Below are positions 32,218-43,032 of a stretch of 64,000 nt of DNA, one piece after another. A program made the position numbers and the translations under genes. The stretch is from Tolypocladium sp. Sup5 PDA-1 (lineage: Eukaryota; Ascomycota; Sordariomycetes; Hypocreales; Ophiocordycipitaceae). The stretch is from positions 806,001 to 870,000 of the forward strand of contig JPHH03000005.1 of assembly GCA_000750105.3 (NCBI GenBank), given 5' to 3'. The notes beneath the pieces were generated by a model. The model ran no database searches and had not been told where the DNA came from. It worked only from the letters and a program-made list of their open reading frames with translations. Position 1 is the first letter of the stretch. Every line of letters starts with the position of its first letter.

Positions 32218-33809
32218 TGAAGGTGACCCGGCTGGGCTGGAAGCTCCGGCGACTAGTCCCCTTTTCGGCGCACGTCGCGAGCTTACAAAGCACCCTCGAA
32301 CCTCAACAACGCCCACCGCCTCAGCCCTGCGAAAGAAGCGATACGTTTTCCGCCACCAGCGCGAGTCCGTGCATGGGCTGCCAACGTGCTGCTAGTTGGT
32401 ATCAGCCTGGACTCCTTCAACAGTGCCGTTACTGTCGATGATTGGGGATTTTTGCAACTAGCCCCTTTGACGTGGCAGCGGGCGTGATGTGGAGAGCGCG
32501 CTCCGCCTGGTAACTAGCCAGCCGCGGATGGATCAAAACAGGAAACGAACGAAGTCAACGAACGAACCCCTGTCTGACACACGTCGTCAAAATGCCCTAC
32601 ACGCGGACCGTCGCGTGCATACCCGTCCTGCTGCTCACGCACCACACCTTAATTCCCTCCGCCGCCCTGCCTGCGCGAAACCCTGTCGAGCTGGACCTTC
32701 TAGAAATCCACACAAATAGCGGCCGCCTGCCGCCCGCCAAGTCGCCACCCTGTGGCGCTGCGGGACAAGGCTGAGCCCGCAGGACGGGGGGGGGGGTCGT
32801 GGATCCACCGCTGCCCACTCGAGGGCGTGGAAATCACCCTATTGGCCCCGGCGGCTGCGGCGTGGTATTAATAGTGCCTCGTGGGAACATGTCACCTCTT
32901 GTGCCGCCGTTGGCTGCCCTACAGACTGCCAGGTCTTTGTGCCACAGGGTTTCCTCGAAGTACGGGTACCGACGAGTACTAATGCTCGCACATGACTCCC
33001 CTTTGCGTGGGGAGAAAATGGACGTGCCGTGCCGTTGTTTCCACATCCGGACTGAGCTCCGTGGCTGGCCCAGCGCGGATGATGCAGGGTAGTAGACGAG
33101 GTCGAGGCAAGTATCCCAAGGCTCCCGTCTCCTTGGGGCCATCCCGGCGATTGGCCATGATATCTCGGGTTGGTTGCTCTTCAGGTCGCCTCTTTGTCCG
33201 TGATCGCGGCTACTCGGACTCCGGAGTAGTTGTCTCAATCCTCCGCCTTCTCTCCCCGTCCATCAAAAGTACGTTCCATCGCCATGGCGAGAATGTCATC
33301 CTCGACACTCTTCAGGTCGCCAATCGCGACTTCAAGACGCCATTCCCCTGGAAATCCGGCTACGACCTTGGCACGGACAACGGGGCAACAGGGTTTCCGT
33401 CAACGGACATGTATGAAGCCGACTTGCATCAGAGTTTCTGAAGAATTCGTCTGATATTGCCCAAAGCCGAGCGCCTGGGATAGGCGTACACGCCGATCCA
33501 TGCCATGCCATGCTGCATTCAAGCGAAAGCCTCCCTTCACCATTCTGGAATCTCTCCAACGCCCGTCCCATCCCATTACCCTTCATCCCAGTCTTGCGTC
33601 TCCCGCCGTCATGTAGCGCTTGAAGGGTCCCCCGTTACCCTCAAAAGTCAATGTAAAAAACGAAATGGAAACCTGGATTTCATCTCCCAACAAACGCCGT
33701 GCCAGAGCTGTCTAGATCTCGTGTCGCAAACGCAAACCAAGCTTTCCTCGCCAGTCAGTACCGCCTTATCCCACCAGACTCCCGTGCCCAAGAATTCTGC
33801 GTCGCACAC
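32055..33809. other. Intergenic region with trinucleotide and G-run repeats
   Basis: Upstream of the TMEM234-like gene and downstream of LST8. Contains the TCG repeat listed separately and a G11 run at 32786-32796. AT is slightly raised near 33640-33670. I see no gene. Confidence 0.55.
32181..32216 (+). repeat. (TCG)12 trinucleotide repeat
   Basis: Twelve uninterrupted TCG units about 130 bases upstream of the TMEM234-like start codon. On the minus strand they would encode poly-Asp in a short open frame, but that frame lies in the presumed leader and has no other protein features. Confidence 0.97.
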
Positions 33810-34931
33810 TCATCGAGTCTCCGAGTAGTCGTTCAGCGCCACGCACACCGCACCGCGGTGATGCCCGTTGTATTGACGGATAATCTGCTGGCTGTGCACC
33901 TCCCACAGGCGCGCATAGTGGTCTGAGCAAGCCGTCACCAGATACGCCGAGTCCGCGCTAAAGGCACAGTCCCACACCCATCGTTGGTGCCCCGTGAGAG
34001 TCGCCTCGAGCGGAAACGGCTTTGGTTCGGCCTCGACCTCTGTCTGCGGCTTCGTGTCCTTGACTTCCCAGATCTTCGCCGTGTGGTCCGCGCTGCACGT
34101 AGCCAGCTTCTTGACATCCGGAGATAGAAGAATTCGGGTAATGTACTCCTTGTGAGCATTGAAATGTGTCACTGGCATGAGCTCAGTCCGATCGTACGTT
34201 TGTCGTAGTAGCCATACGAATACGTTGCCCTGTTCAAAGTCAGCTATGGCCGCGACATTCCACCGTCGCCATTGACATACAAGTGTGTTTGCGGCGCAGA
34301 GCAGTGTACCGTCGCTCGCCACCGTCACGCTCGAAACGGGCACGTCCTCCTCCGGGATGAGCTCGTGGGCGCACGTGTTCTCCGCCAGATCCCAAATTCT
34401 CACGCTCCCTGACCTGTCGCAGCTGATGATCTCGCCTTGGTTCGGGTGGATGACGACGTCGTTCGCGGGGCAGCCGTGGTTGTAGCTTCGCTGGATGGAG
34501 CCCGTCCGCGTCTCCCAGATCTTGACGGTACCGTCCTCGGAGCTCGTGACCATCCATTTCCCCTCGCAATGGAAAGCGACACCAGTAATGTTTCCCGTGT
34601 GGCCCTCGAACGTCAGAAGGGGATTCGGGTTCGTCGACTTGATGTCGTAGAGCTTGACGGTGTGATGCCCCGCGGCGGCGAGGAACCGCTTGTCGGGGGA
34701 GATGCACAGGCGGTTCACCTGCGAGTCGGGGTGCTGGATTGTGCGCGAGCAAATGCCAGAGAGGGCCTCCCAAAACCTGCAGCGCCAGAGTCAGCGCATG
34801 TGATGTGTTGTGGTCGGCGCAGGCCGTGAACCTGATGGTGTGGTCATATCCGGCTGAAGCAGTCAAGTCAGCTCAGAGCTGCCCATGAAAAGGAGAGGCG
34901 CAGCATTACCGGTGCAAAGAATGACGGACAT
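33810..34931 (-). CDS. LST8: WD40 subunit Lst8 of TOR complexes 1 and 2
   Basis: Seven-bladed propeller that binds the TOR kinase domain and is needed for TORC1 and TORC2. Four minus-strand exons: 34931-34910 and 34853-34832 (22 bases each), 34776-34281, and 34229-33810, giving 319 residues, the family's usual size. Splicing yields the start MSVILCTAGYDHTIRFWEAL. The repeats that follow include SPDKRFLAAAGHHTVKLYDI, GHTGNITGVAFHCEGKWMVT, TSSEDGTVKIWETRTG, CPANDVVIHPNQGEIISCDR, HKEYITRILLSPDVKKLATC, and GHQRWVWDCAFSADSAYLVT, all typical of Lst8. The third intron (34280-34230, 51 bases) is in frame and lacks a stop, so it is easily missed; removing it restores the join to GNVFVW. Confidence 0.96.
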
Positions 34932-37900
34932 TGCGACGGCTTCCCCCGTGGTCCAATGCCACTTGCGGTTGGGATCCTGCGAAGCGAGCCGTGCAACTTT
35001 GGCGAGCGGGGCGGTAGATGTGAGGTCCAGGGACGTCAGCTCGAGCTCTGCCGGAGCTGTGGTGAGCTTTCGGCTCGTCTTGGTCAACAAACCCCGCCTA
35101 AAGGGCAACGATGTGCAGGAATCGGGGTTATTCGAACCCCGATTGTTTAATACGCGCTAAAGACAAGCTCCAACGGTCGTCCGTCGATCACTAGCCAATC
35201 ATGAAACTTCCCACTTTCTCTACTCGTTCAACCTGACCAGAGCCGCAGAAGCAGTAACGGTATCGATCCCGCGTGTACCACCTTGAGACCCTGGCCATTC
35301 GTACCCTTGGAAGCAAATCGATCACGCTACGTCGGCCTTGACTTTGAGTAAAGTCCGGGTTATGCCTGGCCAAACGACAGTCTCCAAGTCGCATTTCCAT
35401 GTGGTTTGATTCGCCGCCGTGGACATATACCTTCTGTTCACGGTCGATTCACGTTCCCGAGTCCAATTCATTCTTTATAACTGCCTCTTGGAATGCCCAC
35501 GCATTTCAAGTGAAGAACAGGGAGGGTTGATGATGGATATGCTCTCCATTCTCGGTTGACCGCGTTGCCCATGATAGCTGGCTGTCTAGCAAATTGCTGA
35601 GCACAACGAAGGATGTCTCATAGCACTGCCTTGAAGTATGTTCAGGCGAACAACTGAGTATGCATCAACGGCATCATGGCACAAGGGACAGCCCGTGCAC
35701 CCTCACTTGCTGCACCATACGCCCCCTCCGCATGCTCCCTGGCCGCCACCGAATCCTTGGCCACTACCGGATCCTTGGCCACCATCACGTCTGCCATCCG
35801 GTAAGGGTCGGCGTGGCTCTTTGCCTTTTGTGTCGGACCTGCTGCTGCTAGCGCGCCGTCTCCATCTCTGGGCACCATTTTCACCAATGTGCCAAGGCAA
35901 TCTCGGCAATCGTCGCAACAACCGTCCCCCTTTGAGATGCTGGGTCTCGTCAGCAAAGGTTGTCACAAGGACAGTTGTTTCTTGGCCCATACGTTCCATA
36001 GCTACACATGTTGCAGCTCACGGGCATGAGACCCTTCTTCAAGCCCTCAGTGACATACCTAAGGTCGAAAACCCTGTGCGACATTTTCGAGGACCTGCTA
36101 CTGGTTCGCTTTTCTTCACGGGTGGTTGCAAGGCGTCGTTTTCTTTGCGGCTGGCGGTGACTGAGAGGTTTGCGATGCGTCTTTGCCAAAGGCTCTCTTC
36201 GGGACTGAACTAAAGCCGAGTTTATACAGTGTTTGGCGCCATCGATTCACTTTACAATCGAGAAACGATTCCACAACGGCTCTTGTACGGGGCAAGCGAC
36301 CGCGGGTTGAACAGGGGGCTTACCGGTTTGCTTTTTTAGAGATTCATCTTGGGTTGGTTCATCGCGGCAAATGTGGTGACGAAATGCACCCTCCGCATTC
36401 CATGGAGTGAGAGGTGTTCTGCGGGCCAGCCTAAGGGAGTGGCAAGGTGATGCTGACGCGAGTTGTGGATTTACTGCTGTTTGCCCGAGCAACCACGTCT
36501 CTGCTCGTCACTGCTTCGGGTGGGCACGTCAAACTTCCGGCAGGCCTTGCCACTCACCAGGCCCAAGGCAACCTTGGGCTTCCATTGTTCCACAGGGCGA
36601 ACAACTTCAACAGTCAAGGGGGCCTTATGGTCTGCCATTTGATGGTGCACCGTCTTGTCGCTACATCAATCCTCGACCGGGCATCAGCCTTCTCAATATG
36701 CTAACCAAAGCAAGATGTAGGAATCGCAAGGACTGCATTAGATCTGCCTGCTCGCCGAACCTGGCTGCGAACAACTCGTTGGCCTCATGGGACCCAAGAG
36801 CTTGTCACCTCTGCGCCGCAGCAAGCACGTTGTCGTGCAGTATTCGCCCGTCCCTTAGCTCCGATGCATTCACTTTACATGTTGGAGATCGCGAGCCTGA
36901 CGTGATGGTTCTGTTTCAGCCGGTGGACATGGTTGGCGCATGACCCGCAACTTCCCGTACTGCGTACGCGAACAGTGAAGCGAGATGGCGGTTGATCATA
37001 CATCGGACCGTAGAATCGGAGCCACTTGCACAATTCTGCCGGCTACTCTTCTTCCGGGCCAGCCTGCAGATGTCATGTGTTCCGGAGCACATGCAGAACA
37101 TGGTTTTGCGAGTGTTCCGAGATCGCAGTCTTTGTCCAACGGTGGCTATCGCACAAGCTTAATTACTTCCGCTGGGCAGCAGCCGGCCAACGATATCCGA
37201 AACCCAGCTGCCGCGCCACGTGGGATATTGCCCTCGCCCGCTGGCACCTGGGGCTCCATCACCGGCTTTTGTCTGGAAGCCGCATAGAGCTGGTGCATCC
37301 ACGGACCTCCCTCGCTACAAGCCGTTCCCTGACGTGGCGAGAATGAATGTAGGGCTTTGCGGGAAACCACTCTCTTGGAGGGCTTTGCAGTTTGCTCTAT
37401 TCCCTGAACATGATTGTTCGCGGCGACCTGATCAATTGCAAAAGCCTTCTGCGTCAAAACCCTCGCAGGACGTGTCCGGCTTATCCAAGTTCAAACCGTT
37501 TTATATGTGCAGGTTGATTTGTTTTCCTCTGGCATACCGTTTGCTGCGAAGATAGCACTATTGGTAAGCAGTTGGCGGTAACAGAGACAGAACTTGGATC
37601 CTCCTGACGTAAAGTCCAACGGGTTACGCAATAAGGCAATTAGAACTGTCCTAAAGGAGGTTGACCGACCCATGTGGGCCAGACGGCCATCGTCGCCCAT
37701 CTCAGTCATGGCGAATGCAAAACAGGGTAGGCGCCGAGCCTGGTCCAACTAAAAATACAGCACTTGTCATAAGTCGAGTCTATTGCACATTTAGTTTGGC
37801 TAATGACACGGAATGTGTGGCCCGACGAGGTGCCTCGCGCGTCAAGGCTTGACCCCCTACCACGCAGCGCCTTCACAGCAGCAGCAGGTACTGGTCTGCA

Positions 37901-37968
37901 CACGTTCCTCTTCTCGCCGACGCCTTCTTCGACATCCTTATCAGTGTCGACACCTCTGGTCATCTCCC
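34932..37968. other. 3.0 kb region with a hairpin and a possible Cys-rich gene
   Basis: Upstream of LST8 and downstream of SCL1. A perfect 10-base-pair hairpin lies at 35120-35144. On the minus strand, 36084-35642 has a possible two-exon small Cys-rich frame, described as a finding. Forward 35740-35790 holds imperfect repeats of the word CCTTGGCCAC. Otherwise no recognisable gene. Confidence 0.45.
35120..35144. repeat. Perfect 10-bp inverted repeat, 5-base loop
   Basis: AATCGGGGTT, loop ATTCG, AACCCCGATT. On the minus strand it reads through TTCGAAT and so looks like a tRNA T-arm, but the loop spacing is wrong and no acceptor, D or anticodon arms fit around it. It lies about 190 bases upstream of the LST8 start codon. 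Function unknown. Confidence 0.85.
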
Positions 37969-39014
37969 TTAGTCCTTCTCCGCGATCGCCTGTAATCTTT
38001 CGTCGATTTCCTCCTCGGTGAGCATTCGGAATGCGGCATCCGTTCCTTCCTTTCCGTCCTTGCGAGGGCCACCGACGATTCCAATCTCAATCTCCCCCTT
38101 CTTGAAGTCCATACTAAGGACCGTGCTCAACGTCGTGATGGCCAGCTCGACAACCTCCTCCCAGTTGCCCTCGGCGTGGTCCTTGTTGCGCAGCTTCTTC
38201 TCCAGGTGGTTCAGCGCTTCCTGCTGCTTGGGGCCGGCGGCGGTGCCCTTGTAGCCGATGTAGTACCCAGCAGGGTCACACTTGAACAGCTGAGGGCCGA
38301 GCTCGGAGTCGAGGGCGATGATGGTGGTGGCAACGCCATACGGACGCATGTAGGCCTTTGACATGTTAGCACCTTTTCGTCACGAGGTTCGGACATGGAG
38401 ACCACTCACCCGCTGGGTGTACACCTGGCTGATGTTGGCGAGTCGCTTCGCCAGGACATCGGCGGGCATCTCATATCCATACTTGTATCTGAACTCCGCG
38501 GCCTCGCCCTGGGCTCTTTGCGCAAAAGCTCTGGCATCGGCGATGGATCCGGTGATGACGCAGCCAACAGAGGGAGAAATTTGGAAGATGTGGGAGACGG
38601 ACGACGGGTCGATGAGCTTGTCCTGGGGTCTGTTTCAGCGCGAGTCTGACCAAGTTGTGTTGTTATCGAAACCTACCGGCACCTTCTTCTGCGAGAGAAC
38701 CACGGCGCAGTCCTTTCCGCGCACGCCTACCGACATGATGTTTGCGGCTGTGATTGCCTTGAAGGCATACTCTGTCCACAGCTGTCAGCTGCTGGTCAAG
38801 GGCGAGGGACGCTGGTAAGGCCCAGGGGCTCCGGCATCGATCGGTCGGTGGCTCGCAAGGATCTCTGGGATCAACATACCGACTTGGTACAACCGACCAT
38901 TGTCGGCGAAGATGGTAATGTGTCGGTCGTAGGCGCCGGCTGTGGAAGCATCACGAGTTAGCCATGGCGTCCAGCTCGAAGCGAAGTTGATTTCGGCTTG
39001 AACACACCAGACAT
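37969..39014 (-). CDS. SCL1: 20S proteasome subunit alpha type-1 (Scl1/PSMA6)
   Basis: Structural alpha-ring subunit of the 20S proteasome. Five minus-strand exons: 39014-39008, 38939-38880, 38771-38677, 38622-38410 and 38355-37969, giving 253 residues. The first exon codes only for Met, Ser and one base of the third codon. The N-terminal alpha signature is intact across the join: AGAYDRHITIFADNGRLYQV then EYAFKAI. Subunit-specific features are SVGVRGKDCAVVLSQKKVPD and the run ANISQVYTQRAYMRPYGVAT followed by CDPAGYYIGYKGTAAG. The C-terminal helix (EEEIDERLQAIAEKD) is also typical. There is no propeptide or catalytic Thr, as expected for an alpha subunit. It is divergent from the WKF gene 0.9 kb away. 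Confidence 0.96.
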
Positions 39015-39900
39015 TGTGACGGATCGGTGGCCCTGTTCAGGGCAATTTCAACAGATGTGATGGTCGAAGCTCCAGTATCAGCTCAAAAGCAGCTGCAAGG
39101 TGAGGAGAAGTGTCAGAGGGGGGTGAAAGTGCTGGTGACGATGTGTAGCTGTACGAGGTCGGACGCGTTACGTTAGCAGGAGCTTGCCTGGAGCCAGGGC
39201 CGCCAGGTGGGCACTCATTGGCGGAGGCCAGAAGGCTGCGTTGATGCCTCGTTTGCGCGCTGGGGCCTGAGGCACTCACTTTTGGTAGCCTGGGATAAGA
39301 CGTCCCAGTTCCATTGGGCTTCGAGCGCCCGCCAAAAATACTCAACCACTTCCAACCCACTTCTGCACGACCCATTGGTGCCCAACCTCGCCATCCCGTT
39401 TCTTACAGCGTCAATACAGGATTGTTTCCGACGATTCAGAAGCCTCGCCTTCTGTCACGGCAGTGACGTCTCTATAGAGCCCATTTTGGCTCACTTGACG
39501 GCGCAATCTATTAGGTTAGCTCATCGAATTGTGTTTTTGGCCGCCCTTGGAGACCTGGAGACCGGAGGGGCATTATCCCTGTCCCCGGCCCGTTACTAAG
39601 AGCGGGAGACCCCGTTCGAGAAAAAGTTGCCCAGAGCAACGTCCAGAGGAAATTTATCCCAAGCTCAACAAAAGGCCACAGCGTCGATGCAGTGACGATT
39701 CAACTGCATTAGCACTGCTCCAGGAACCTGAACTCGCCTGAGACGAATCCTCTGCTGCACTTGAACGCAGACACAGCAGACTGTGGCCAGACCGCTCGAG
39801 GATCCGAAGCGCCAACCAGGGCGACACAAAGCCTCCATTCCTCCAATCCTCCTCCATCGCGTCTACGAAAAAACTAGAAGCCTGCCTAATCGAGCCCAAC
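39015..39900. other. Divergent promoter region, SCL1 / WKF gene
   Basis: Shared upstream region of a proteasome gene and a presumed nucleolar gene. I looked for the proteasome element GGTGGCAAA and found no exact copy. The start codons are 886 bases apart. No gene seen. Confidence 0.5.
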
Positions 39901-41109
39901 ATGATGTCGTCCAGAGAGAGCACGGCGGCACCGCGCGTGCCAGCTTGGAAGAGATTGGGCCTTAAGCTCAAGCCGCCTACTGCTGCATCCGAGCCCGCAG
40001 ACGGCGGCACCCCGGCTGTTGGGCAGCGAAGCAGTACCCAGCAGACGAGTCACTCGAACAAAAGAAAACTCGAGGCCCCGCCGGCCACGGAGTCCTCCCT
40101 CGAGAACAAAAAGCCTCGAAGGGAGAACCAGGCCAAGGACAGGAATGCGCAAGCAAACAAGAAGCCCAAATCCGTCTCGTTTGGCGACACTCCGACAAAG
40201 AACGGCATCACACCCACCGCCGCCGGCGATACCAGCAAGCCAGCCAAGGAGAAGAAGAAGAGCAAGGGCCCGGCAAAGAAGCAGAAGCCCCTGATTCCCA
40301 CTGACGTCAAGCCGGCACTTGAGTACCTGAGCCTGTGGAAGTCGTCACGCGATAGCTGGAAGTTCAACAAGAACCACCAATCTACCCTCATCAGGCACGC
40401 CTTTGACGCCGACGGCATCCCCGCAGCCGACATCAGCACCTTTTATGAGTACATCCGGGACCTGAAGGGATTCGTCAGAACAAGGCTGCAAGAGACTGCC
40501 ATGGAAATCAGGACCAAGGACGCCGCGGAACGGGCGTCGGCGTTCCCGGCGGGCACCAAGGACCTCGACGCCAAGCAGATCAGCTATGAAAGGCTGCTCA
40601 CCGAGCTGTTGCAGACCCAACAGTCGGGCCAAAAGAGGAAGGGGTTCAACGAGGTTGACTACATTGCCACCTCTCAAGATGCCGACGTCATCATCCGACG
40701 GGTGGTGAAGCGCATGCGCGCAGAAATGGTTCTCGACGAGCTGTCGGATGGGGAGCAGACGGATGACAGCCGGACAACGCAGTCTTCAGATACCATCGCC
40801 ACCAGCGACACCAATACGGCCACAGCCACCGGCAGTGACAAGAGGCTGAGGCTCAACGACGGTACCGGCAAGCGGCGGAGGAAGCTTCGGGTCAACGTCG
40901 ACGACAGCAGTAGCTCCGAGTCGGAATCAGAGTCGGAGAATGACTCGGACACGAGCAGCGACAGCTCCTCGGACGAGTCGGAAGACGAGGATGAAGCGGA
41001 CGCAAAGTCTGCCAACGGGTACGAGTCGTCGAGCAGCGAGTCATCTTCGTCGTCGTCTTCCGCGGACGAGTCCGACTCGGATGACGAGAGCGATGGGGAG
41101 GTTGAATAG
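39901..41109 (+). CDS. WKF-domain protein (C7orf50-like, probably nucleolar)
   Basis: Single exon of 402 residues; the next in-frame ATG is the second codon. Residues about 1-135 are Lys/Pro-rich and disordered, with several nuclear-localisation-like patches (NKRKLE, KKPRRENQ, KEKKKSKGPAKKQK). The WKF motif follows at about 140-170: ALEYLSLWKSSRDSWKFNKN, then HQSTLIRHAFD. The next helical part (FYEYIRDLKGFVRTRLQETA) and ISYERLLTELLQTQ complete the conserved core. The C-terminal 110 residues are Asp/Glu/Ser-rich and acidic, after a short basic patch TGKRRRKLRVN. Human C7orf50 is nucleolar and linked to ribosome biogenesis; a similar role here is inference from family and composition. Confidence 0.88.
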   Translation: MMSSRESTAAPRVPAWKRLGLKLKPPTAASEPADGGTPAVGQRSSTQQTSHSNKRKLEAPPATESSLENKKPRRENQAKDRNAQANKKPKSVSFGDTPTKNGITPTAAGDTSKPAKEKKKSKGPAKKQKPLIPTDVKPALEYLSLWKSSRDSWKFNKNHQSTLIRHAFDADGIPAADISTFYEYIRDLKGFVRTRLQETAMEIRTKDAAERASAFPAGTKDLDAKQISYERLLTELLQTQQSGQKRKGFNEVDYIATSQDADVIIRRVVKRMRAEMVLDELSDGEQTDDSRTTQSSDTIATSDTNTATATGSDKRLRLNDGTGKRRRKLRVNVDDSSSSESESESENDSDTSSDSSSDESEDEDEADAKSANGYESSSSESSSSSSSADESDSDDESDGEVE

Positions 41110-41385
41110 GCGACCAAGGCAAGTAGATGTTTACGAGAAACGTCGGGGTTGAATGGCATTTATTGACTGTACCATTTATGGCTACGCAAGTCGGACACTA
41201 GATACCCGGGACATGTTCTTGGACCCCTCGCGGGGCTCGATGCTTGGCTTAGATATACATTAGATAGACACACGTCTCTCACAGATATTGGAAGACTTCC
41301 ACCTGACTGACTTTGTGCACGGCACCTTGCAGGTGCTTCCGCCCTTTTGTTTGGTTTGCTCCATGTTGTATTCGAGATGGATGTC

Positions 41386-42315
41386 CTAGGAATAGAGCTT
41401 CGTGAAGCCTTGCTCGGGCGGTTGCAGCCAGTTCCGCTGATCGTACTCTGTGCCCTCGCCCTCGATGATGTGGAAGGTGTAGATGATCCTCCCCTTGCTG
41501 CTTGTGTTCCTCTCGCTCTTGTGCAGCAGGTTCCCGTGGATGAGCACCAGGTCCCCCGCCTTGACCTCGCCCGGCACGTACGCCGCATCGCCATCGTCTA
41601 CCCCCTCCGGCTTCTCCCCCGCGCCCCCGTCCGGGAACCGCGGCCCGTCATTGTCGACCATCTCGGTGCCCGTGCCGCCGTCCTTGCGCACCAGCCGTTT
41701 CTCGACGGGCGCCCAGCGGTGCGAGCCCGGGAGGAAGCTCAGGCAGCCGTTCTCCAGCGTGGCGTCCTCGAGGGCGTACCAGAAGCCGACGGCGGACGGC
41801 GGGCTCGTGTACAGGAACGTCGAGTCCTGGTGCGGGGGCACGGCGCCGCCTATCTCGGGCTGCTTGCAGATGACCATGCTCTGCAGGCAGCGCGCGTCGC
41901 GGAAGCCCAGCGCGCGCGCGACGCCCGCGGGACTGACCTCGCCGCGGGCCGTCACCAGGCCCTCGTCGATGAGCTCCCCGAACGGCGCGCTGAGGGCGTG
42001 CAGCGCGTGGCCGATCTTGTTAACCGCGCGCTCCTTGTCGCGCACGAGCCGGCCCTGCGCGTCAAAGGCGTCCTCTTCCAGGAAGAAGCGCACCTTGTCG
42101 CCGCTGGAGAGGAAGTAGTCGTCGCCGACGTGCGCCGACTTCTCGCCCGTGGAGAAGCGCGTGAGGGGGTGGTCCGCGAGCGAGAAGCCCGCGAGCAGGG
42201 CGTGCGTCTCGACGAGCAGGGCGGCGACGGTGGAGGGGCGCAGGGCGGAGGGGATGATGAGGTAGCCGTTGCGGTGGAAGCTGGCGAGCTGCTCGGGGGT
42301 GAGGCCGGTGGCCAT
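41386..42315 (-). CDS. Phytanoyl-CoA dioxygenase (PhyH) family oxygenase
   Basis: Fe(II)/2-oxoglutarate-dependent oxygenase of the PhyH family; the substrate cannot be read from sequence. Single exon of 309 residues from the ATG at 42313-42315. The N-terminus MATGLTPEQLASFHRNGYLI has the usual F-x-x-x-G-Y-L-I entry. Metal ligands are H162 and D164 (PPHQDSTFLY) and H265 (LIHGNLLHKSERN), with R276 (KGRIIYTFH) in the 2-oxoglutarate position. NGCLSFLPGSHRWAP is the conserved loop before the distal His. The frame is open further upstream with another ATG at 42498, adding 61 residues that include RRLLSINLDF; this could be an unused leader or a targeting extension. Tandem with the claudin-like gene, both minus. 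Confidence 0.9.
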   Translation of the reverse strand: MATGLTPEQLASFHRNGYLIIPSALRPSTVAALLVETHALLAGFSLADHPLTRFSTGEKSAHVGDDYFLSSGDKVRFFLEEDAFDAQGRLVRDKERAVNKIGHALHALSAPFGELIDEGLVTARGEVSPAGVARALGFRDARCLQSMVICKQPEIGGAVPPHQDSTFLYTSPPSAVGFWYALEDATLENGCLSFLPGSHRWAPVEKRLVRKDGGTGTEMVDNDGPRFPDGGAGEKPEGVDDGDAAYVPGEVKAGDLVLIHGNLLHKSERNTSSKGRIIYTFHIIEGEGTEYDQRNWLQPPEQGFTKLYS

Positions 42316-43032
42316 GGTGGAGGGTGCTGCTGCGATCGGGGTTGGGGGAGAAGCTTGACGGTATGGTTTGCGTGGAGTCGATATGTCTCTCGTGTATGTA
42401 TCTGGGGGTTGTGCGTGTGAGAGAAAATCCAAGTTGATGCTGAGGAGGCGGCGGACGCCGATGGTGATGTGAGGCGAGGCGAGGGGTGATGCGACCATGG
42501 TGTCTGCCCCGCCGATAGTACGGAATACGGAGTCACGGACCGGGTTGCATGTTGTGCTACCCCAGATTCCAACCCCAGCGCATTGCACTCCGGTTCTGGA
42601 AGGTCATAACTTTAGTTATCGTACTCGATTCGATGCCTGCAATCTGTTTCTAGATACTCCAAGTGGTTGTCGCAAACTGTCATCTCGTTCGGCACCTCGG
42701 CGCATGGCCGCATACTCCTTTCGCCTCCAGATACAAGTCTTGGCGCCAGAGAAGACTAGACAATAGTATGTCATGCAAAATAAAAAGGTCCTAAGCAGGT
42801 ACCCGTTCAATCAAATTCATATCGCTAAAGCCCTATACAAGAGGGTGTCGTAACTCCACTACCGCTCTGCTTCAAACGAGCCTAGCTAGCTCTTCATCAA
42901 GCAGCCCCATGCATTCAAGCGTGTAAGCGCTCCCAAAACGCCATTCCTCTATGCCGTGTATAACTATTAATAAGCCCAGTAAAAGCATAACACAACAGCC
43001 AAGCGGCCGCCACGGGCCCGTCGTGTTGCCGC
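42316..43032. other. Intergenic region, PhyH upstream
   Basis: Upstream of the PhyH gene and 3' flank of the claudin-like gene. A near copy of the TACGGAGTAC word occurs at about 42526. AT content rises at 42740-42860. No gene seen. Confidence 0.55.

Noticed and set aside
35105..35160. Candidate tRNA around the TTCGAAT hairpin
   Set aside because: The T-loop would be nine bases, and no acceptor stem, D-arm or anticodon arm can be drawn on either strand.
41347..42420. 357-codon plus-strand open frame
   Set aside because: Antisense of the PhyH coding exon, which has the full Fe and 2-oxoglutarate site; GC-rich genes often leave long antisense frames.
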